From JANNFX01 sp031380225 (GTDB lineage Bacteria; Pseudomonadota; Alphaproteobacteria; Rhizobiales; Hyphomicrobiaceae): a stretch of 11,840 nt of DNA. The notes beneath the pieces are model-generated. The model was not told where the DNA came from. It saw only the letters and a program-made list of their open reading frames with translations, and searched no databases. Shown here piece by piece: positions 7,303-11,840 of this stretch. The stretch covers positions 1 to 11,840 of the forward strand of contig JANNFX010000077.1 in the NCBI GenBank assembly GCA_031380225.1, given 5' to 3'. How positions within the stretch are numbered: position 1 is the first letter of the stretch; each line of letters opens with the position of its first letter. The position numbers were made by a program, and so were the translations under genes.

Positions 7303-8448
7303 ATGATGACATTTTTACTGATTGTAGCTGCTGTCGCGGCCGTCTTGCTTGGAATTGCACTGGCCGTCACCGGTTTTCGCCGCATGCGTGGTGACTACGG
7401 CTACTCCGACGGCGACTTGCGGCGTGGGCTCATGTCGATAGCCGGCGGGATCCTGTTGATCTCTGGTGTCTACTACATTTCCCGGAACTTCGAGACACCC
7501 GCAGCCACCATTCAAGCCGCGCCTGCCGGACCTTCCAGAGCTGAGTTGGATAAACTTGAAGCGGCCTTGAAGCAAAGCCGAACCGAGAAGGTCGCGGTCA
7601 TCACCGATTTAGAAACAATAAAAGCTGAATTGCAAACAGCACAAAACTCGCTCGGAATCGAACGCAAAGCGCATGATGAACATCTGACCTCGATTCTTGG
7701 CAGTGTCGGACTCGCGCGCAAAGATATCGGCGGCAGCGCCGTTTCCGCTATCGATGCTGGCCCAAGTGACGAAACCACGACTGAAAAACACGCGCGAATC
7801 CTGAAACACATCGCTGATCTTGGAAAGCTTGGCGCCAGTGTAGCCCGCACTGTCTCGGCCGATCCCGACGCGATGCATGATGCCATGGTCTTGCGCGATA
7901 AAATGGGCGTCGAAATGCGGACTGAGAATTATGATGTCTCGCTTTATCCGGACAATGAAGTCCTGGAAGGCAAGAAGGGCCGTTATTACGTCATCGACTT
8001 GAAGGAGGCCAAGTCCGGCATCCGCTACTATTTCCAGCCTGGCCGCTATACCATCGACAAGCGTATTCCCGAATTCCGCTCGTCGCTAAATAACTTTGCC
8101 AAGGACGTGCTCGAAAAAATGCATGGCAAAGTTGACTATCAACTGTTGGTGCGTGGCAGTGCCGACAAAGCGCCATTCAGCGGCAAACTGGAACTTGGTC
8201 ATGAATACAAAGAAATCTCGTTCATGAAATCGGTTGGCGATGACCGCTATGCGTCCGGCCTGGTCAATGCCGCCGTGCGCGAGAGTGTCGCCAACGAAGA
8301 CTTACCCAATCTCCGCGCCGCTTTCTTGCAGCAGATCATCGCAAATGCCTACCCGCTCAAAGCACCGGTCATTCTCGAAGGTTCGGTCACGCCGCGTCAT
8401 GCCGAAGGCGATCGGAATGTTGAGTTGCTGCTTTACGTGAATTGGTGA
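7303..8448 (+). CDS. Unrecognised inner-membrane protein with coiled coil and possible OmpA-like C-terminal domain
   Basis: I do not recognise this 381-residue protein by name. It has two hydrophobic helices (4-24, FLLIVAAVAAVLLGI; and 43-60, LMSIAGGILLISG) separated by a short charged loop, so both could be membrane-spanning. A heptad-like charged region (78-128, from ELDKLEAALK) suggests a coiled coil. After a linker comes a soluble C-terminal domain (about 205-381). Its last 120 residues read as helix, strand (VDYQLLVRGSADK), helix (NEDLPNLRAAFLQQI), strand (APVILEGSVTP) and strand (DRNVELLLYVNW). This order, with G-x-AD, an LxxLRA helix and a closing RNVEL, resembles the OmpA/MotB peptidoglycan-binding fold, but this is inference. 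The ATG at 7303 is chosen for its GGGGGAAG site. It appears to be a single-gene unit ending at a stem-loop shared with the convergent peptidase gene. Confidence 0.8.
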   Translation: MMTFLLIVAAVAAVLLGIALAVTGFRRMRGDYGYSDGDLRRGLMSIAGGILLISGVYYISRNFETPAATIQAAPAGPSRAELDKLEAALKQSRTEKVAVITDLETIKAELQTAQNSLGIERKAHDEHLTSILGSVGLARKDIGGSAVSAIDAGPSDETTTEKHARILKHIADLGKLGASVARTVSADPDAMHDAMVLRDKMGVEMRTENYDVSLYPDNEVLEGKKGRYYVIDLKEAKSGIRYYFQPGRYTIDKRIPEFRSSLNNFAKDVLEKMHGKVDYQLLVRGSADKAPFSGKLELGHEYKEISFMKSVGDDRYASGLVNAAVRESVANEDLPNLRAAFLQQIIANAYPLKAPVILEGSVTPRHAEGDRNVELLLYVNW

Positions 8449-8455
8449 GAAGCTG

Positions 8456-8490
8456 TGCGGCGGGTAAAACCGCGCTTTTTGCCCGCCGCA
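8456..8490. terminator. Strong stem-loop between convergent genes
   Basis: TGCGGCGGG (8456-8464) pairs perfectly with CCCGCCGCA (8482-8490). The helix continues through a G-T pair and AAAA/TTTT, giving about 14 pairs around a 7-base loop. It sits between the convergent membrane-protein and M3 peptidase genes, so it probably ends or protects both transcripts. There is no T-run just outside the stem on either strand, so it is not a textbook intrinsic terminator. Confidence 0.65.
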
Positions 8491-8501
8491 AAAGTGACGC
8501 C

Positions 8502-10571
8502 CTACAACAGCCCTCGCTTCTTCAGCAGCCCGTCGACCGATGGGGCACGGCCGCGGAAGGCGATATAGGCGTCTTGTGGGTCGCGGCTATTGCCCGCTGA
8601 ATAAATATGCGTCTTGAGTTTGGCTGCGGTTTTGGCGTCGAAAATGTTGCCGGTTTCCTTGAATGCGGCAAACGCGTCGGCGTCCATGACCTCCGACCAC
8701 AGGTAGCTGTAATAACCGGCGCCATAACCCCCCATAATGTGCAGGAAGTGCGGCAGGCGATGACGCATGACGATTTCTTCGGGCATGCCAATGCGCTCTA
8801 GCAATTGATGTTCGAAACGGTCGGGGTCGACCTCGGTTTCCATGTTGATCTCATGCAATGCCATATCGGCATAGGCTGATGAGATGAACTCGACGGTCGC
8901 AAAGCCCTGGTTGAAGGTCCGCGCCGCCTTGAGGCGTTTCAAAAGCGTATCTGGGATCGGCTTGCCGGTTTTGACGTGGACGGCGAACTGCTTGAGGATT
9001 TCAGGCTGCTCAAGCCAGTGCTCATAAAGCTGTGACGGCAGTTCCACAAAATCGCGGCTGACGTTGGTGCCAGCGAGACTAGGATAAGTGACGTTCGACA
9101 AAAGTCCATGCAGCCCATGGCCGAATTCATGAAACAGCGTGCGGGCATCATCGAACGACAGCAGGGTTGGCTCGTCCTCGGCGCCACGCGTGAAATTCAA
9201 AACATTGACAATGATCGGCCGGACTTCGGCTTTGAGATTGTGTTGTGTCCGGTAGCTCGACATCCAAGCGCCTGATCGTTTCGATGGCCGCGCAAAATAA
9301 TCACCCAGGAACAAGCCGACATGCTGACCTCTTTTGTCCGTGACCTCCCAAGCGCGCACGTCTGGATGATAGCGTGGCACGTCATGGCGCTCTTTGAACT
9401 TAAGGCCGAACAATTGCGTGGCCGTATAGAACGCCGCTTCAATCATGCGGTCGAGCTGGAAGTAGGGGCGGAGTTCGCCGTCGTCTAAATCAAAACGCGC
9501 CTTGCGTTCCTTCTCGGAGTAGTAGCGCCAATCCCAAGCCGCAATCGGAGTATTCTGGCCGCTCTTGCGCGCCAGCGCTTGCAGTGCCGTGCGCTCGTCC
9601 TCGACGCGCTTCAACGCAGCCGGCCAGACTTGATCAAGCAAGCCGCGAGCGGCGGCCGGCGTTTTGGCCATGGTGTCGTCAAGCGTATACTCGGCATAGG
9701 AATCATAGCCCATCAACTGGGCCAGCTCGGCGCGTAATGACATGACTTCGGCAACAATCGCCCGGTTATCGTTCTTACCGCCGTTGGCGCCGCGGCTGAT
9801 CCAGGCCTTGAACGCTTTTTCGCGAAGGTCGCGGCGATCCGAGAATTGCAGAAAACTTTCGACACTGGAGCGGGCGAGCGTGATCGCATGCTTGCCCGGC
9901 TTGCCAAGACTAGCGGCGGCCCGGCTTGCGGCTGAGCGGATACTATCGGGCAATCCATCGAGATCGTTGTCGCGCTCAAGGATCATGTGCCACGATTGCT
10001 CGTCGGCAAGGACGTTTTGACTAAACGTCGTTGTCAGTTGGGCTAGGTGCGCGTTGATTTCGGCGACGCGTTTGCGGGCTTTGCCCTTGAGGTTCGCGCC
10101 GGCCCTTACGAAGGCCAGATGAATACGGGCTAGTATGCGCGCTTCTTCAGAGGAGAGTTTTAAGCTGTCGCTGCGCTCATAGAGTTCTGCAACACGGGCA
10201 AAGAGTTTGGCGTTCAGATAAATCGAGCTTTCGTGCCTCGAAAGAGCTGGCGCTATGGCGCGTTCAATATCTTGCAGCGCCGCAGTGGTGTCAGCCCCGG
10301 CAAGATTGAAAAATACATCAGCGACACGTTGCAGCGTGCGTCCGCTTTGCTCAAGCGCTTTGATGGTATTTGAGAAACTTGGCCGGGCACTATTGTTGGC
10401 AATGGCAGCGATTTCGGCCCGGTGCTGCTCGAAGGCCGCCGCGAAGGACGGTCGAAAATGCCGTGCATCAATTTGATCGAATGGAGCAATGCCGAACGCG
10501 GTCGTCCAGCGGTCTCTCAACAACGGATTGGTGGCGGCAGGTTTTGCGGCGGACTTGCTTGCAGACGTCAT
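8502..10571 (-). CDS. dcp: M3-family zinc metallopeptidase, peptidyl-dipeptidase Dcp type
   Basis: This 689-residue protein is a full-length M3 (thimet-oligopeptidase-like) peptidase, a mainly helical enzyme that degrades short peptides. The zinc site is HEFGH (481-485, catalytic Glu482), with the third ligand Glu510 in RDFVELPSQ. The stretch from HEFGHGLHGLL to TNVSRDFVELPSQLYEHW resembles Dcp (carboxy-terminal dipeptide release) more than oligopeptidase A, which has a different sequence before the VELPSQ motif. The Gly/Tyr-rich substrate loop GGYGAGYYSYLWS is present near the C terminus. No signal peptide is seen, so it is probably cytoplasmic. The frame extends five codons upstream to a TTG at 10586; the ATG at 10571 is preferred and has GAGGG about nine bases upstream. 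The gene begins 55 bases after the terminator of the minus-strand RNA and has no obvious promoter of its own there. Its 3' end is convergent with the unrecognised membrane-protein gene. Confidence 0.95.
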   Translation of the reverse strand: MTSASKSAAKPAATNPLLRDRWTTAFGIAPFDQIDARHFRPSFAAAFEQHRAEIAAIANNSARPSFSNTIKALEQSGRTLQRVADVFFNLAGADTTAALQDIERAIAPALSRHESSIYLNAKLFARVAELYERSDSLKLSSEEARILARIHLAFVRAGANLKGKARKRVAEINAHLAQLTTTFSQNVLADEQSWHMILERDNDLDGLPDSIRSAASRAAASLGKPGKHAITLARSSVESFLQFSDRRDLREKAFKAWISRGANGGKNDNRAIVAEVMSLRAELAQLMGYDSYAEYTLDDTMAKTPAAARGLLDQVWPAALKRVEDERTALQALARKSGQNTPIAAWDWRYYSEKERKARFDLDDGELRPYFQLDRMIEAAFYTATQLFGLKFKERHDVPRYHPDVRAWEVTDKRGQHVGLFLGDYFARPSKRSGAWMSSYRTQHNLKAEVRPIIVNVLNFTRGAEDEPTLLSFDDARTLFHEFGHGLHGLLSNVTYPSLAGTNVSRDFVELPSQLYEHWLEQPEILKQFAVHVKTGKPIPDTLLKRLKAARTFNQGFATVEFISSAYADMALHEINMETEVDPDRFEHQLLERIGMPEEIVMRHRLPHFLHIMGGYGAGYYSYLWSEVMDADAFAAFKETGNIFDAKTAAKLKTHIYSAGNSRDPQDAYIAFRGRAPSVDGLLKKRGLL

Positions 10572-10626
10572 GGTCGTGGCCCTCAAATCAATTCGGGACC
10601 ACTTAATAGCAAAAACCCAAATAGCA

Positions 10627-10654
10627 AACGGGCCGGTAGTGAAACCGGCCCGTT
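10627..10654 (-). terminator. Intrinsic terminator of the minus-strand RNA
   Basis: AACGGGCCGGT (10627-10637) is exactly complementary to ACCGGCCCGTT (10644-10654), an 11-bp GC-rich stem with a 6-base loop. On the minus strand it is followed by TTTGC and, a few bases later, by GGGTTTTTGC. The T-rich tail on this side, and not on the other, fixes the direction. It overlaps the closing helix of the structured RNA by three bases and precedes dcp. Confidence 0.8.
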
Positions 10655-10804
10655 GCCTGAAGCTCTGCTCGCAAGACTAGGAGAAGGAGGAGGAGGAATT
10701 TCAGGAAAGTGCGTTGCCATCGGTCCGATCCCACCAGGCGTCCCAGAGGGGGGCTGGGGGGCTGTAAGTCCGGGAAACTCGGCAGAACCGGACCTTCAGG
10801 CAAC
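10652..10804 (-). ncRNA. Structured non-coding RNA, 6S RNA candidate (ssrS-like)
   Basis: GTTGCCTGAAG (5' end, 10804-10794) pairs perfectly with CTTCAGGCAAC (10662-10652), closing a 153-base element. Inside, TTCTGC pairs with GCAGAG and CGAG with CTTG, lengthening the stem with small bulges. An open region follows, with UUUCCCGGACUUA on the 5' side and a pyrimidine run (CCUCCUCCUCC) on the 3' side. CCCCCCAG/CUGGUGGG forms an apical stem with one mismatch. A long rod with a large central bubble, about 150-165 bases, is the shape of 6S RNA, which binds RNA polymerase-sigma70 and dampens housekeeping transcription in stationary phase. The promoter spacing and the terminator fit both ends. That it is a structured RNA is well supported; the 6S identity rests on architecture and a CCCGG motif in the 5' bubble strand, not on a search. 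It contains no SRP-type GGAAGGAAGC loop, and no tmRNA or RNase P core was recognised. Confidence 0.62.
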
Positions 10805-10810
10805 ATCATC

Positions 10811-10839
10811 AAATTCGCTTCGGTTTTAGGCCGTTCGAG
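10811..10839 (-). promoter_or_regulatory. Putative sigma70-type promoter of the structured RNA
   Basis: On the minus strand, CTCGAA (10839-10834) and GAATTT (10816-10811) are separated by 17 bases. The distance to the first base of the closing helix (10804) is seven bases, the normal position for a start site. The boxes match the consensus only partly, so the support comes mainly from spacing. Confidence 0.45.
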
Positions 10840-10967
10840 GGCTGAGCTGCGACCACGATACGGCGCCGCGATGATATTCTGGTGCCTATAGATAGCTATT
10901 ATTCGACCCCGGTTCGCAACAGGTGCTTGAAATAGCCCGAAATTCGCGAGAACATGACCTAAGACCT

Positions 10968-10973
10968 AGGAGG
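10968..10973 (+). promoter_or_regulatory. Ribosome binding site deciding the DUF2794 start
   Basis: A perfect AGGAGG ends five bases before the TTG at 10979. The only other nearby in-frame candidate, the GTG at 10973, overlaps the last base of this site and cannot use it. The site therefore favours TTG as the start codon. Confidence 0.7.
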
Positions 10974-10978
10974 TGCCC

Positions 10979-11362
10979 TTGGGTGTCATCGAACCGATAG
11001 CCTTCCGGCCGCGCACGGCGAATGCTGCCACCAGCGGCCGGTCAGAAGTGTCCCAGACGGCCGTGGTTTCGATTGGCAATTCGCCAATCAAAGCTGCCTT
11101 TAACCGCCAGGAGCTATTCGCCATTTTAGCGCTCTACGGCCGCAAAGTGGCAGCCGGCGAATGGCGCGACTACGCCCTCGATTTCGCCCCCGACAAAGCC
11201 GTGTTTTCAATTTTCAGGCGCGCCAGCGAATGCCCGATGTTTCGGGTCGAAAAATGCCCGGGTTTCGCGCGCAAGCAAGGCGCCTACAGCGTTGTCGCGA
11301 TGTCGGGCCTGATCATGAAGCGCGGCCACGAATTGGACCGTGTGCTGGCGGTGTTGGAGTAA
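10979..11362 (+). CDS. DUF2794 domain-containing protein
   Basis: This 127-residue protein carries a DUF2794 domain (about 41-127), a small conserved family of unknown function common in alphaproteobacteria. The typical core is visible: FNRQELFAILALYGRKVAAGEWRDYA (split here as FNRQELF, LYGRKVAAG and EWRDYALDF), then AVFSIFRRASE, P-x-x-R-V-E-K, ARKQGAYSVVA and LIMKRGHELDRVL at the C terminus. The first 40 residues are variable and probably disordered. No signal peptide or membrane helix is present, so it should be cytoplasmic. The start is the TTG at 10979, chosen by the AGGAGG just upstream. A weak box pair (TTGAAA at 10927-10932, AACATG at 10951-10956, spacing 18) could be its promoter. The gene is divergent from the structured RNA and ends 11 bases from the convergent antitoxin gene. 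Confidence 0.88.
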   Translation: MGVIEPIAFRPRTANAATSGRSEVSQTAVVSIGNSPIKAAFNRQELFAILALYGRKVAAGEWRDYALDFAPDKAVFSIFRRASECPMFRVEKCPGFARKQGAYSVVAMSGLIMKRGHELDRVLAVLE

Positions 11363-11373
11363 GTCGTAGGGCG

Positions 11374-11712
11374 TTAAACCCGTGCAGGCTTGAACGATAT
11401 TTGTCCACGCGCCCGAGTAGTTGCCCGGGATCTTGCGACAATTTCTACGTCTTGATTGAAAGCTGTCAGAAACGTCATCAGACGATCAACAGAATACTCG
11501 CGGAAATTTCCCTTAAAGAGACGCGATGCTTCTGGCTGGGTAATACCCATCAACTCCCCGGCCTTCGTTTGAGTAAGCTTGCGTTCGCAGCTCAATTTGT
11601 ACAATTCAGCAACAATCTGAGCCTTGAGGAAGTGAACGCCCGAATCAGGGCGGCCGAGATCAGAGAAAACGTTGCCTTTTGATTCATGCACTTTCGCGCG
11701 AGCGCGGCTCAT
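11374..11712 (-). CDS. XRE-type helix-turn-helix antitoxin (HigA-like)
   Basis: This 112-residue DNA-binding protein has one HTH domain (about 35-92). LTQTKAGELMGITQPEASRL (46-65) is the helix-turn-helix, and YSVDRLMTFLTAF then NQDVEI are typical of the HTH_37/HigA-like antitoxin group. Such proteins neutralise a RelE/HigB-superfamily toxin and repress their own operon. The gene starts four bases inside the end of the toxin gene (ATGA overlap) and has AGGAGG upstream, so the two are translationally coupled with the toxin first, as in higBA. The N-terminal 25 residues and the basic C-terminal tail (94-112) are less typical. The stop is 11 bases from the convergent DUF2794 gene and overlaps a short repeat shared with 819-834. 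Confidence 0.85.
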   Translation of the reverse strand: MSRARAKVHESKGNVFSDLGRPDSGVHFLKAQIVAELYKLSCERKLTQTKAGELMGITQPEASRLFKGNFREYSVDRLMTFLTAFNQDVEIVARSRATTRARGQISFKPARV

Positions 11713-11840
11713 TGCTGTTTTTCCTCCTTCAAGCGTTCTGCATGATCTACTTCTGCAGCCGCCATTCTTCTTTTGATCAGCTCGATTTCACGCTTTGGAG
11801 TCTTAATGCCCTGCTTCGATTTCTTTTTAAAAGCATGAAG
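11709..11840 (-). CDS. Gp49/RelE-HigB-like toxin, C-terminal part (partial)
   Basis: Only the last 43 residues are in the window; the gene continues past the right edge. The fragment reads LHAFKKKSKQGIKTPKREI followed by a charged helix ending ERLKEEKQQ. LHAF-x-KKS-x-x-GI-x-TP is the hallmark C-terminal motif of Gp49-like (PF05973) toxins, ribosome-dependent mRNA interferases of the RelE/HigB superfamily. The stop overlaps the antitoxin start by four bases. Whether the N-terminal part is intact cannot be seen. The assignment rests on this motif and on the adjacent antitoxin gene. Confidence 0.8.
   Translation of the reverse strand, partial: LHAFKKKSKQGIKTPKREIELIKRRMAAAEVDHAERLKEEKQQ

Noticed and set aside
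10652..10804. SRP RNA, tmRNA or RNase P RNA as the identity of the structured RNA
   Set aside because: The GGAAGGAAGC-type SRP loop, the tmRNA acceptor/TPsiC features and the RNase P conserved core were looked for on both strands and not found.
10422..10829. 135-codon plus-strand open frame across the dcp start and the structured RNA
   Set aside because: It crosses the terminator and the RNA on the opposite strand, is Gly/Pro-rich, and shows no start signal or domain.
11161..11682. 173-codon plus-strand open frame
   Set aside because: It runs through DUF2794 in another frame and then antisense to the antitoxin; both of those genes are recognisable families.

Overview
The window looks like ordinary chromosome from an alphaproteobacterium, most likely of the order Hyphomicrobiales (Rhizobiales). 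The evidence is a moderately high G+C content, a cysteine-free L31 of the alphaproteobacterial type, an Alph_Pro_TM (TIGR02186) protein, a DUF2794 protein and an MsbA-related exporter of the TIGR02204 type. I see no insertion sequence, phage gene, tRNA, rRNA or CRISPR array. All family names come from reading the sequence; no database search was run.

Layout, left to right. At the left edge a secreted caspase-like peptidase (minus) runs off the window, preceded on the same strand by rpmE (L31). A GC-rich gap of about 350 bases separates rpmE from a plus-strand ABC exporter half-transporter. Convergent with the exporter is a two-gene minus-strand operon, tauE/safE-like permease then TIGR02186 membrane protein, whose stop and start codons share a base. 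Divergent from the permease is a Tat-exported PhoX-family phosphatase. Next comes an unrecognised plus-strand inner-membrane protein with two membrane segments, a coiled coil and a C-terminal region shaped like a diverged OmpA-type domain. Its Shine-Dalgarno sequence lies in a predicted hairpin. It converges, across a strong stem-loop, on a large M3 metallopeptidase of the Dcp type.

The roughly 400-base gap between the peptidase and the DUF2794 gene is the most interesting stretch. Its minus strand shows a plausible promoter, an 11-bp closing helix spanning 153 bases, internal helices around a pyrimidine-rich bubble, and an overlapping GC-rich terminator stem followed by a T-rich tail. This has the architecture of a 6S-type regulatory RNA. 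The right edge carries a HigB/HigA-like toxin-antitoxin pair: a complete XRE-type antitoxin and the C-terminal part of a Gp49-like toxin, overlapping by four bases.

Functionally the region is a patchwork: translation (L31), transport (ABC exporter, TauE), phosphate scavenging (PhoX), peptide turnover (Dcp), a probable global regulatory RNA and a TA module. Apart from the tauE operon and the TA pair, the genes do not form one pathway. I did not find convincing evidence of a new multi-gene system.
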